Source of the DNA: Coprinus comatus
Lineage: Eukaryota > Basidiomycota > Agaricomycetes > Agaricales > Agaricaceae
DNA length: 64,000 nt
Assembly (NCBI GenBank): GCA_034638255.1
Contig: JAWPGT010000002.1
Location: 744,001-808,000, forward strand
Reading direction: 5' to 3'
Shown: positions 49,102 through 60,192 of the stretch, one piece after another
Numbering within the stretch: position 1 is the first letter of the stretch
Layout: the number at the start of each line of letters is the position of its first letter
Notes under the pieces: generated by a model
Told to the model about the DNA's origin: nothing
The model's database searches: none
The model's input: only the letters and a program-made list of their open reading frames with translations
Position numbers and translations under genes: made by a program

Positions 49102-52100
49102 TCATACATCTGTCTCCAGCTTCTCCAAAAGTACCTTCAGTTCTTTCACATCTTTCACAAACCCATTACCATCAGATCCCTCTAACCCGGATAGTCCTAC
49201 ATGTCCTTGACTGCCTTCTCCTAGAGTTGGTTTTCCGTCATCCTGGCTCATCCATTCGTCCAGTTGTGCACAGATAGAGCGAGCTTTCAGACGAAAGTGA
49301 GTACGAATGATGTCTTCAAATGGTTCAGGCGGGTTCCGAAGGTTACCCAACATCTGTCAAGCCACGATGATCCATATAAATTAGTAATTTGAATTAAGGT
49401 TTTAAGAACGTGTTAACTTACCGCCGTCCTGACTACCATCCGCTTGACGTTGGCGGAGTCTGATGGATTAGCGCTGTCAGCAAAGTAGTCGACTAAATCG
49501 AATATGATCACCAACATGCGCGCGACTGGGGTGTGCCACCATCGGAAGCCCAACCAGGCTCATTGAGGTATGGTTCGTCACATAGAATCATCGATTGAAT
49601 TGATATTAGTACCTACCCACATGCGTCAGCGATCTGGTGGACAAAAAAAAATACTCTGTTGCTAACCTGTAGCAATGTGGATTTTCCGGCAATCCAACCT
49701 GGCCCGGACCAAGTACCTAGCAACGACAAACACACTTTACCATCCTACCGTACATGAACAACCAAATATTCATAATACATCTACCCCAGAACATACCGCA
49801 TATAGATTGGGATTGAAGCGATATTTGCCCCCATTAGTCTAAATATCACTTATATTACAGCTGGAACCATCAACTGGCAAGAGATAAAACCTACCGTCAT
49901 GTATTTAACACTAGGTGGGCTCTGGTTGTAAGCGGGCCCAAGGAAGATATCAAAGAGGTAACTGAAATAAATCTTAGTATAAGCATTCCGAAGCGAACAG
50001 ACACTAACCATCCATTGTAATACCTAAGCTCCCAAAAGTCAGTCAAAGATCTTTCCCGCGCAAAAATTCACTCACGGAGTGCCTTCTGGTCCAGTGATTA
50101 AGGCTTTGATAACATCCACTCGTGTTTCATCTACACGGAGGAAAATGGATGAATTCCAAGCCACTGGTAGATTGCGGCTCAAAATCGCAAGCTTTCAAGG
50201 CCATCAACACAAGGTATAAAGGTATAATAATCGTGACGAACCTCTTTGGCAATGGCCAGTGACCGCTTGGGAATGTCCGCATTAGCCAAAATGCGTGCTT
50301 CGGAGTTGAAAAAGAATTTATAATGTGGTGGTTGACCATCCAAGTCTTGTGTAGTTCCCGGAACGGTGAGGTCACAGTAATGGAAACATGTAGCACCCGC
50401 CCAGTCAACATAAGCCTTCTTTATAACTTCGTTAGACGCATCCGCAGACACGCGACCCAAACCAACAGCACTGGGACTTCTGGGCAGAGCAGCATGTAAT
50501 CGTTTAACAAATTCCTCTCCTTTCGTCTCCCGTAAAGACCGGTCGATTGCCTTGATAGTTCCAAGTATACGAAGACAGAACCTCAACATCTTCTGGTTCT
50601 CGTCTTCTGCCGCACTTTGTTCTGCTTTCTTTTCTTCTGGTTTAGGCTTGCGTTTCTGTTCTTCAGTCAATTCTTCGTTGCCTGTTTCTTGAGGTTTGGT
50701 GTTTTCTAGACCTTTGATTGCTGCCTCGGCTTGGACAGAAATTGCTTCCAGTAGTTCTCTTGGGCTTGGACTTCCTTCATATATGATTGTCCTCTCTCGT
50801 CTACCGAAGCTTCCATTCGCTGAGGATTTCTTTCCAGATACCGAAATAACAGAGGACATGTTCATGATAGGCATGGCCATCATACTCGCTAGCGCTTCAT
50901 GGTTGGATATAGTCTAGGTCGTGTTAGACCCACATTTCATGTCAGGTTTATATATACTTACCTCAAGCCATTCCAATAGTTCGAAGTATAACACAGATCG
51001 CTCCGACATGTCTGCTAACGAGTCATTCTTGAGAAGTGTACTACAAATAAAATTAAATCGCCGCCGTAAGTGGGCCAAAGCTGTTGGGTGAACCAAATAA
51101 TCGCTAGTTTGACCTCCACCTTCTCGGTGAAGATTCGGTAAATATTCACGAATAGTTTTTAGGAGACTCCCGATCTGGAGATCTTTCGCCTTCTGACTTG
51201 CCAACGCTTCGATTTGTCCCGACATCTAACATTGTTTTCAGCATCAATAGAGATAAATGCTCAAGAATGCAACTAACATCTTCCTTCTGATCACCAGCGT
51301 AGCCAGTACCACCCCCTGCTTTATTTCCACGACCATGTACTGAGAGAGTTTGATGGTTTTCATTGGGCATTGTCTTTCGCCGTTTGTATGTTCGGCCAGC
51401 AGAAGTAGCTTCACCGTCTGAAGTCTCAATAAATTGCTGTTCCAGTATAGCTAGGCCAACTCCAAGAATGACACCTTGTAGGTTGGAACAATGGAACAGA
51501 GGATTATCACCAGAGGCTGCACCAGGCCGTTGCACGCGTTCTGGAGAAATAGGTTCTCCGCATGCTGTACAGATCTGTGAATGGCAGCGTTGGCATCGCC
51601 TCCTAACAATCTTCGATATATGTTGGATATAGGTTGAAAATTCGGGCTGTAAAACGGAAATAGAGTGAGTCGCAGCTTGCAAAATGACGTAAAGGATATT
51701 CCTACGAAGAAACTGAAAAAGTCACTCTTACTTCTCGTATAGGTGGCACCACATTGTTGTGGACATGGTTGTGGTGTCTCGTTGGTGAGTAAAGAGTATA
51801 GTTGGAAAAGGAAGCTCTGTTCTGAGCCTTCAGGACAACCCTTCATCCACTGCCCTTGTGTCATGATTTTAACAGGGGTCTTAATACCTGGAATCTCGAC
51901 AGTTTCAAAGTCTTCTTCAACCTCGATAACCTCTTCACGACGCTCTTTTGAGAAGAATATACCTATAGGATAATCCGCTGGTCAGGAACGCACTTTCAAG
52001 ATCATGATACCCATACCAGCATAAGGATCTACATCATGAGAAGTAGTTTGAGCTTGAGGTTCGAAGTCAAGGTCGAAGTCAGCATAGTCTTCAATTCCAT

Positions 52101-52579
52101 CTATTTACACAGATATTTACAAGTTTTAATGCCCAATCTGTAGGATAAAATGCACTGACTCACCATCGTCATCGTTGTCATCTCCTTCATTAGAACCCAT
52201 TTCATCATCCTCTTCGTCTTCGGATGTCTACGATAACAGATATCAATTGATTAACATTCCTCTTGGAACTTTACAAGCACCATTCCACTCACAGCTTGGG
52301 TAGGTTTTTTATCCTTTATTACAGGTCCCGAACTGGCCATTTCCACATCTCCATCCTCTTCCTGAATATTGTCAAACTTTCCCTCGAAAATGCCTTCTGC
52401 AGCCTCCATAACATCTCTGTATTGTTTGAGTGCCGCTCGTGCCTGGGTTCTCGTCGCCCCCTAGACAGGGATTGTCAAGAAATCAGCGATGTGGGGCATA
52501 GGCACAGGTGCAACATATTTTAATAAAAGAAAAGAAAAGGACCAACCATTTCCATTAGTTGTCTTATTTCGCTTTCCAT
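49102..52579 (-). CDS. Large E2-domain (UBC) protein with N-terminal UBA-like region
   Basis: Ubiquitin-conjugating-type protein of about 940 residues. Start ATG 52579. The N terminus MESEIRQLMEM-GATRTQARAALKQYRDVMEAAE looks like a UBA/helical ubiquitin-binding motif. A long acidic linker (SEDEEDDEMGSNEGDDNDDD) follows, then a cysteine pattern (CQRCHSQICTACGEP and later FHCSNLQGVI) that resembles a zinc-binding or IBR-like segment. The UBC fold lies near the C terminus: [49 protein letters not shown], with the catalytic cysteine in VCLSLLGTW. That motif is the BIRC6/UBE2O-like E2 signature. The end is QLDEWMSQDDG...VKELKVLLEKLETDV, stop at 49102-49104. Probably a chain-building E2 or E2/E3 hybrid; substrates unknown. 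Confidence 0.8.
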
Positions 52580-53233
52580 CTGTTGACCAATTCCTCAAGA
52601 GTCGTAGTAAAAGTACTATTCCAGAAATCGGTGTATCGTTTGTGTCAAGCCCACGCTATCAAACGAGTTGACAACGCGCACGCAAATGGATCGGCGTTTA
52701 AAGAGTTCTGTTAAGATGCTAGCTTGAAGTTGCTCGTTTCTTTATTCAAGCGAATAGTAAATCAGATAGGTAACAGCATGGTCAATTCTAATATAATTAT
52801 GTAAGACTGAGTATTTCTTTGTGCTTGTAAAAGCTTTCGTCAAGTAACCACCTAACGCACTGGCAAAACATCACCAGTTTTACGTACTAGAATAATGTAT
52901 CACATAAATACCCCGATCCACATAATCATAACTAAACGCAAAACAAAGCAACAAACGAAATCGACCAACTATTTACACGAAGTCGAAATCAAGACGTTAG
53001 GAGAACCATAGCTCCCGTAAAAGGAAAGACAGGAAAAAACTAAGTAACATACGCAGAAAAGAGAGTGCACAAGAAGAGCGGCGTAATGTACACCGCAGAA
53101 AGAGAAACATATAACAATACAGTCCAACCACCATTGAACATTTGAAGTCCATGGCACAGAGATGAGACAGAAGCAGAGCTCCATGCAGAAATGATATGGT
53201 GAAAGCTCTTAGGACACTATAAATACCTCATAA
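52580..53233. other. Intergenic region
   Basis: About 650 bp with no gene supported. Should hold the E2 promoter and the 3' UTR of the Opy2-like gene. Confidence 0.45.
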
Positions 53234-55168
53234 TCAGGGTTTCTGAGGGGGAGGTAAAGGCATACTGTCGCGTCCGAGTTGTTCAAAGTCAAGAGGATAG
53301 GAAGCCAGGTCGCTTGTCAGCGCCAAGGTATCAAGACTCGCTCGTTGACGGATGCTCTGAGTGCTGGGGCGTGAGTTGTTAGCAACGCTCCTAGCACTCG
53401 ACTCGAATTGGAAAGGGAAAGAACCAAGACCTGTGGAACTCGTTGATAGTTGAGACCCTGTGCTGAGGCCAAGTGTATGCCTGTTTGGTGGAGCAGGAAG
53501 ATTTTTGTTGCCATTATTATCAGCGGTAGTATTTTCCTCGAAAGCTTGTTGGTTCAATGGTGATGGTGGCGCAATAGTGACTATCGGGTGGGAGGGCGCA
53601 GTGAATGATTGTTTTCCAAGCGGAGACACGGGTGGTGATCGCATGGGGCGATCAGAAATAGGGGAGGGAGGAACAAATGGGAAAGCTTCGAGGATAGAAT
53701 CAGCCCGTGTTGACGTCGCTGAAACTGCTGAAGAGGCGGAAATTCTTTTTGGACCTTGGACGTGTGCCTGCGCATGAGCAAGGGCCCTCATTTGCTGGTC
53801 CTGAAGCGTTCCAACCCGAGAATCACCACTGAGTGGAGAGACTAACCGTCCCATTGTGGTTCTGTATGGCGCACGTGGTCCGCCAACACTACTAGTGGCT
53901 GGGGAAGCCAATCCCGACAGTCCAATATTGACACGAGTCGCAGAACCAATATTGATGATGGACCCTGATTGGGTGCTGACACTTGATGGTCGGCTATCGT
54001 CGGACCGTGCCCATGGCAATGTAGGTCCATCTGGCGCCCAACTGGCCATGGTGGTACCGGATTCAGGTCGACTAGATGATTGATCGAAAGTTTTCGCTGC
54101 GGGTGAAGTACTACCTTGGGCGGTAGTAGAATGTACGTCATCAAAGGGATTACTTCCTTCAGTGCGCTCATCAACCTCACGCAGAACGTCCCCAGGGCCA
54201 AAGGATGAAGACGCGAGTGGCGACTTGATTGTAGGGCGAGCAGACAATGTCGGCTTTACTCCATTGTCGGAGGGTGGGGTGAGGGCACCGGCATTGACAA
54301 CTTCTGCTTTGACAACATTCATAACTTGGCGGGTGTTGGCTGTTACTATAACAGGAGCTTCGTTCAAAAAGTCGCTCGAATAACTGGCACCGGACATGAA
54401 AGAATTTCTTGAGATTCCAGATATTCCAGAAATCGTTGAATTTGGGTAGGGCACCCGGAGCCCATCATGAGAAACATTAACATGATCATAGTTGAGACTA
54501 GAATCTTGTCTTGAGCGATCAGTTGTGGAAGGCAGGGTGTTGGTGTCGGTGTCGGTCTTGGTATGATGGGATTCTGCCGAAACGAGAGCAATTGGGATAG
54601 CATTTGTTCCCTCTGTTCTCGTTGTTTGAATTGAATTGGAATCGTCGAAGGGGTTATTGACGTATGGTCTGGAAGGAGGAGGTAGAACAGTACCATGGGA
54701 TTCGGGATCGACAGTTTCTGCTTGGGGTGGGTATTGAGAAGAAATTGTAAGTTTCTCGGGGTCTGGGCGGTTGAGAACATCCGCTGCTGGCGCAGGCTTG
54801 TCCTTCTTGACTCTGTACGCAGTTGATTTACGAGACCGTGCCCTTCGACGATACCAGAAGTACAGGGCGACGGAAAGAGACAAGAAGATGACTGCAGCGA
54901 CGATCCCACCTGCCAGAGCACCTGTGCTCACACCTCCACCAGAGCGAGACGAGCCCTTCCTTGGAATGCAGGTTGTCTGACTGCAAATGTTACAATCTCT
55001 GGAGGAACGCTGTGAGAAGGACGGACGGGCAGGTGATGCTGTTACTTGCCTGTTGATGATTATGCACTCTTGGCTGTCGGAGCAGTTGCAGGGCTCTGGC
55101 TCTGGACAAAAAGCAATACATCCATTGTTGTCTGTCTGTCTGGGATGGAGAGAATAGTCTAGTTGCAT
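53234..55168 (-). CDS. Opy2-like single-pass membrane anchor
   Basis: Fungal Opy2-type plasma-membrane protein that, in yeast, anchors Ste50 for HOG and mating MAPK signalling. Start ATG 55168 (MQLDYSLHPRQTDNNG), no ordinary signal peptide. The ectodomain has eight cysteines in the Opy2 order (CIAFC, CNC, C, then CNIC and C before the helix), then a Ser-rich spacer and a membrane segment GGIVAAVIFLSLSVALYFWY followed by RRRARSRKS. The long cytosolic tail (about 500 residues) is S/T/P-rich with NPFDD segments (VNNPFDDSNS, SNPFDDVHS) and many potential MAPK or Cdk sites. One uninterrupted exon, stop 53234-53236. About 645 residues. The assignment rests on the cysteine pattern plus topology. Confidence 0.82.
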   Translation of the reverse strand: MQLDYSLHPRQTDNNGCIAFCPEPEPCNCSDSQECIIINRQVTASPARPSFSQRSSRDCNICSQTTCIPRKGSSRSGGGVSTGALAGGIVAAVIFLSLSVALYFWYRRRARSRKSTAYRVKKDKPAPAADVLNRPDPEKLTISSQYPPQAETVDPESHGTVLPPPSRPYVNNPFDDSNSIQTTRTEGTNAIPIALVSAESHHTKTDTDTNTLPSTTDRSRQDSSLNYDHVNVSHDGLRVPYPNSTISGISGISRNSFMSGASYSSDFLNEAPVIVTANTRQVMNVVKAEVVNAGALTPPSDNGVKPTLSARPTIKSPLASSSFGPGDVLREVDERTEGSNPFDDVHSTTAQGSTSPAAKTFDQSSSRPESGTTMASWAPDGPTLPWARSDDSRPSSVSTQSGSIINIGSATRVNIGLSGLASPATSSVGGPRAPYRTTMGRLVSPLSGDSRVGTLQDQQMRALAHAQAHVQGPKRISASSAVSATSTRADSILEAFPFVPPSPISDRPMRSPPVSPLGKQSFTAPSHPIVTIAPPSPLNQQAFEENTTADNNGNKNLPAPPNRHTLGLSTGSQLSTSSTGLGSFPFQFESSARSVANNSRPSTQSIRQRASLDTLALTSDLASYPLDFEQLGRDSMPLPPPQKP

Positions 55169-55271
55169 AAAGGAAGGTGGGGTGAGAAAGGAAAGGAGGG
55201 AGATGGGGGTGGGTGTCAAGGAACAGTGGGAATCTCCAAGCGCTGACTCCCGATCAACCATCACTTGCACA
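55169..55271. promoter_or_regulatory. Divergent Opy2/Caf16 promoter region
   Basis: 103 bp between the start codons of two divergent genes. No sequence motif recognised. Confidence 0.35.
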
Positions 55272-56430
55272 ATGCCAAACACTGTAGTATACGCCAAGAG
55301 CCTCACATACGCCCACAATTTCTCTACAGTCTCCTCGCTCGTAGATATAAACCTAGACTTGCCAAGGGGATCTCGTACAATCGTCGTAGGTGCAAACGGA
55401 GGTCAGTCAACTTACCCCTCTCCTGTCTACGTCCCTGATCATCAATTAGCTGGAAAGTCTACTCTCTTGCAAATCCTCGCTGGTAAGCGCCTCGTCACCG
55501 CGAGTGGTGCAGACGTCCGTATCAAGGGCAGAGATGTCTTCAGAGACTCTCCTCCAGGCGTTGTGTTCCTAGGCACCGAATGGTTGTTCTTTTATTTTAT
55601 TACCAATCATCTACTGATTCGTAGCACAGGGCAATGAACCCAGTAGTCAGAGGTGACATTGTAGTTTCTGCATTCTTAGATTCCGTAGGAGGCTACAGGC
55701 ACAAGGAGCGGCGCGATCGTTTGTTGGATATTCTCGATATAGATCTCGACTGGCGCATGCATCAAATCTCTGATGGCGAACGTCGCCGAGTCCAGCTTTG
55801 TTTTGGCCTCATGGTCGAATGGGATGTCCTGCTCCTCGACGAAGTTCGCTTTTGCCCCGTAGCTTTAACAATAAACTCATTTTTCTTGCAGGTAACCGTC
55901 GACTTGGACGTCCTTGTCCGTGACGAACTTCTTGCTTTCCTTAAACAGGACAGTGAAACACGCGGGTCCACAATATTGTGTTTGTTACATCTTTGTGTTA
56001 CAACATCAATTTATCACTAAAACTTCATAGATGCCACACATATTTTTGATGGTTTGAATGAGTTCCCGACACATATCGCTCATATGCGTTTCGGTTCTTT
56101 CGTCACTGAACCCGTCAATTGGCCTGTTACACAGGGATCTACACTCGCTTCTCAGTTTAAACCAGGCACAACCATATTCCAGGTGGCCTTGCAATGGCTC
56201 AAAGAAGACCGCGAGTATCGCAGAGAACTCGAAAAACATGGTTCTAGAAGGATACGAGGTGCCCGTAGAAATGAGGTAATAATACTATTGGATATTGTTT
56301 TTACGTTACTAATTTATCAATAGACTGTACCTTCCGATTCTGAGACGTTCTACAGGAAGTAAGTTTTGATTCGAGCTTTGTGAACCGTTGGCTAATTTCG
56401 ATTTCTTCAAGATATGATTACAGTCATTGA
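55272..56430 (+). CDS. caf16: Caf16-like ABC ATPase (non-transporter)
   Basis: Single nucleotide-binding domain of the Caf16 family, a soluble ABC ATPase that associates with the CCR4-NOT complex. Start ATG 55272 (MPNTVVYAKSLTYAH). Walker A is split by an intron: VVGANGG + AGKSTLLQILAGK. Signature QISDGERRRVQLCFGLM, Walker B DVLLLDEV, then a D-loop region VDLDVLVRDELLAFL. A characteristic C-terminal extension includes HIFDGLNEFPTHIAHMRFG. Last exon ends KYDYSH at TGA 56428-56430. No transmembrane helix. About 290 residues. The intron between GTEW and AMNPVVRGD uses an acceptor near 55626. Confidence 0.85.
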
Positions 56431-56761
56431 AGCCCAACTTGTCGAAATTAAGAGCTCAACCTCTTACATGCGATCAGGCCCCACATGGCCACGCAACGAG
56501 AACTATGGATCTCATCATCCAGGTGCCTTTCCTTTATATTTTTTTTCACAATTAACTTGCCCATAGAAACAATTTGCGGGAACCAGGACATCCTTTCGGT
56601 GTTTGTATAACGGGTTTTACGGATATCCCTTCTTTGTGACTAAGAGTAGAATTAATGTTATAAATATGCAGTTGAACTCTAGAGTGTGGGAAGATTGCGC
56701 TTATGAATTGGAGTTTTCAACACCTCTACCAAGGGCCTTGAGCACTTGAGTTACCTTCCTC
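56431..56761. other. Intergenic region
   Basis: About 330 bp, no gene. Holds the Caf16 3' UTR and the promoter of the zinc-knuckle gene. Confidence 0.5.
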
Positions 56762-59059
56762 ATGGTTCAGCCCGAGATCATTGATCTCACTGACACTTCT
56801 GCTCGTGCTATTGCAAATGGAGTGGATAAACACGACGACATTATGCCACAAGAAGACAAAAATATGAAGAAGAAAACACGAAAACGGAAGAGAAAGAAGG
56901 ATCACACTGATACTATCGACGACAGTTCTCAGAGTCAAGTAACCAGCACTGCGGTCACCAGAAGTAACTCTGAAGAGAGAAGTCCAGCTAGTGAAGCTAG
57001 CGAAGGGTCCCGGCGTAGTCGACAGACCAAACGGAGACGTGAAAAGTCCTCACAACCAGGCGAAACGCTTTCTTCTTTGAAGCACCCAGAAAAAGGACCT
57101 ACAGCAACCTCAAATGACCTTTTTTTCCTGGATATCACCCCAGCACCTATTCCACCTCCTATATCGAATCTTACTTTGACCGCGTACCCCAATATTGACC
57201 CACAATCGAATTCAGACGAGGCAAAACTGTTACTTCCTGCTCATGTTTCTATCCTTGGTTCTACACCAGTAGAAATTCTACCACCCATAGAGTCAGATGA
57301 AGAAGGTGATAAGGATTATATCAAATATTTGGATTATGGAGGAGATCGTAAAGTCAGTTCGCTCACTGGGCGTATAAAACTGTTACCTACTTATCGTGTT
57401 CACAGGAGTTCCTGAGGTATTTTGAAACACCTGAGGATGAAACGATAATACTCAGCAGAACAGTTTGCAAGCATTGTGGGGCGGAGGGTGATCATAAGAC
57501 TGCAGACTGTCGTGTACTCATCGTTCGTAAAATATCCCTTGTCTCGTCATACATCTCGTCTAATGAATGCATCTTGTTGGTTCTTCTGCTTTATTTGACA
57601 TCCATAGTGTCTAACATGTGGCGTACGGGACGAGCACATAACCAGAGCTTGTCCTGTTAGTAAAGTCTGCTTTACATGTGGCATGAAAGGGCACATTAAT
57701 GCAGTATGTAACATGGTGTTCAATTTAATATTCCTATAATGCTTCTAACAATGTCAACTGCGTTCATTAGAATTGCCCCAATCGACACAAGGGTCGAAAC
57801 AGAGATATGCGTTGTGGACGGTGCGGTTCCGATGCTCATCAGACTAGCGTGAGCTTTAAGAACAAATATCTACCTTTCATTTCACTAATCAGGTTGGTCG
57901 ACTCAGGAATGTCCTACATGGTGGAGACTATACCAATACGTGACCGACGAAGACAAGGAAAAGATAATGACCGAGCGTCATTCAAAACGTGAATTACAGC
58001 TCGGGCAGGGTGGGGAAAGTTATATTGCTGAGGATGAGTGGTGTTATACTTGTGGCGAGCCAGGACATTGGGGTGATGTAAGTGCTTGTTCTATTGTCAT
58101 TTGCTATCGATCCTAAATCAACGTTGGTATAGGATTGTAACGGACCAACAAAATATGATAAACCAACTGAACCGTCTGCTTTCGGCATTTACAACATTTC
58201 TACAGGACCTTTCTTCGATGCCAACGAATCTAACGCACCTCCAAAAAAACAGAGACGACTGAGAGATTGGGAAGGAGATGCCACTAATTGGGAAAAGTCT
58301 GCACCAAATAATGTTGGAAGACTGGGTAAAAAGAAGATGATGGATAGGATGAGAAAGAGTGCTCAGCGATTTGAGGAAGCAGAAAGCGATCCAGATGACT
58401 GGTTTGGTAGCAATAATGTAAAGCTGAGAGGGACATCTTCTTTCCGTGCACCTACTGGCCCAAGAGACCGCGAAAGAGATAGGGACAGGGATTGGGATCG
58501 ACGTAGGAATCGAGAACGAGAAAGGGACAGAGATCGTGGACACGACAGACAGCGGAACCGGAGTCAAGAAAGAGACAGAGAAAAAGATAAGAGACATGGA
58601 CAAGAGAGAGAAAAAGAAAGAGAGAGGGAAAGAGAAAGAGAAAGAGAAAGAGAAAGGGATAGAGAAAGGGACCGAAGGCGTGATCACGACAGGGAAAGAA
58701 GAGACAAAGGCAAAGAGAAGGAATCCCAGAATACTCTGAATAAAAATCAACCACCAAGAGGTGGAGACAATAAACCGAAAATCACCTTCTCCAAGTCAAT
58801 TGGCCAGGGTCGTCAGTTCAATGCTCCCCCGCCCTCATTGCCAGCACGTCCGGATGTACCTTCCACCCCGCGGTTACTATCGCGTATAAGTGATGCTCCT
58901 TCCCAAAATACTACTTCAACCCTGTCAATAAAAGGAGCCTCACGGAATATGTCGAACAATCGACAATCGGATGGAGAGCGCGATAACCGTAGAGGCGATT
59001 CTTACCAGGGACGAAATGATAATTCTGGACCTCGTTATAGAGGTGGATATGCTAGATAG
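56762..59059 (+). CDS. Air1/2-like zinc-knuckle protein with RE/RD-rich tail
   Basis: Probable TRAMP-complex RNA-binding subunit of nuclear RNA surveillance. Start ATG 56762 (MVQPEIIDLTDTSA). A basic KKKTRKRKRKK stretch may serve as NLS. Spliced exons give five CCHC knuckles: CKHCGAEGDHKTADC, CLTCGVRDEHITRAC, CFTCGMKGHINANC, CGRCGSDAHQTSEC and CYTCGEPGHWGDDC, as in Air1/Air2. The last exon is unusual: about 90 residues of alternating R/E and R/D (58460-58720, e.g. ERERERERERERERDRERD), then a glycine/arginine-rich end RGGYAR at TAG 57-59 past 59000. About 640 residues. The mixed-charge tail resembles SR-like proteins and suggests nuclear-speckle or phase-separated association, an addition compared with yeast Air2. 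Confidence 0.85.
58605..58680 (+). repeat. GA-rich tract coding for RE repeats
   Basis: Near-perfect AGAGAA-type purine hexamer array inside the Air-like coding exon. It translates to (RE)n/(KE)n in the chosen frame. Confidence 0.85.
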
Positions 59060-59168
59060 TCATTATTGTATTTCTCCGGTTATTATATGTATGCCAACAC
59101 GTACTCACGTGTAATTATAGCATCACGATGTGATAATTCCTTTAACTTAACATCATACCACACACACT

Positions 59169-60121
59169 ATGCTTGGGTCTTTTGTTGCAAACTCCCTAGA
59201 CTTTGGATATACACTGAAGTCGAGCAAATCCGGAAACGTTGTCTCGACAACTAGTACGCATCGTGAAGGAACTAACTCAGATTCTATTGCTGCGCGGACT
59301 TCACTTGCTCTCGAGTTTGCTTCGCTTCGGCACCAAAACCATTGCCCACTGGGAATGTATGTCATCCCTGCGGAAGATAATCTATTCATATGGAATGCTG
59401 TACTTTTTGTACATCAAGGTCGGCTTTTCTTTATAACGACTTTGAGTGAATGTTTATGCTCTTGCGGATAGGATACTATGCGGGAGCCGTACTACGGTTT
59501 CGTTTGACATTCCCTGGAAACTACCCAGAAAAGATACCAAACGTACAGTTTATGACAGACATATTTCACCCACTCATCGACCGGAAAGGTAACTTCAACC
59601 TTGGAATAGATTTCCGACCGTGGAGGTTTGTATAGGCTCTTTTCATGACGGAGATCTACCTGGGTTGATTGAAATGTGACCCAGACCAAAAGAACATCAC
59701 GTTTTCCATATATTGTATCAAATAAAGGCTGCGTTCAAAAAATATCGGTTAGATCAATTTAAGGAAACAGATGCATGGAATAAAGAAGCATATAGGTGAC
59801 GTTCATATGCTACAAGGACTGGACTACCAATCTAACACCATCTAGAATGTACAGCATCCTTTTACCCATAGCCTATCATGGCTCGGCCTAACATTTTCTT
59901 TATGCAGGTATCACGAGTCAACGTCATCTTTCTCCGCTCTTGCTACTCAATCCTCTCAATTGACAAGATCGGAGTCCGCGTTATACGATAAAGATTATCC
60001 ATCCTTCAAAGGACAAGCTATCGAGGGGGGTCTTAGCTTTCAGAATTTGCCTGAAAAAGAGTTAAAGGAATGGCGCCAGAAACTGGGGTTAAGGGAATGG
60101 GTTGAAGAGTCCGAAACATGA
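59169..60121 (+). CDS. AKTIP/FTS-like inactive E2 (UEV) protein
   Basis: Ubiquitin-conjugating-fold protein lacking the catalytic cysteine, homologous to AKTIP (FTS), which with Hook and FHIP proteins links early endosomes to dynein. Exon 1 from ATG 59169 includes SLRHQNHCPLGMYVIPAEDN. Splices give GYYAGAVLRFRLTFPGNYPEKIP, VQFMTDIFHPLIDRKGNFNLGIDFRPWRPKEHHVFHIL, then KAAFKKYRLDQFKETDAWNKEAYR. At the position after HPLI..G, where active E2s have the cysteine, the sequence is FNLGIDF. The last exon ends LGLREWVEESET, TGA 60119-60121. About 250 residues in four exons. Confidence 0.85.
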
Positions 60122-60192
60122 AGCTAAATTGGAGGCATGATATAATTACAGTAGCATATGTATATGCTTGTATATGACATGACAGTATGAAA

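Noticed and set aside
49675..49725. GKST-like P loop next to UBC catalytic region
   Set aside because: The AGKSTLLQ stretch belongs to the spliced UBC domain after GTWSGPGW, with no other NTPase motifs nearby.
58118..58757. Long antisense frames rich in Phe/Ser/Leu
   Set aside because: Shadow of the RE/RD repeat exon; GA arrays read in reverse give open Phe/Leu/Ser frames.
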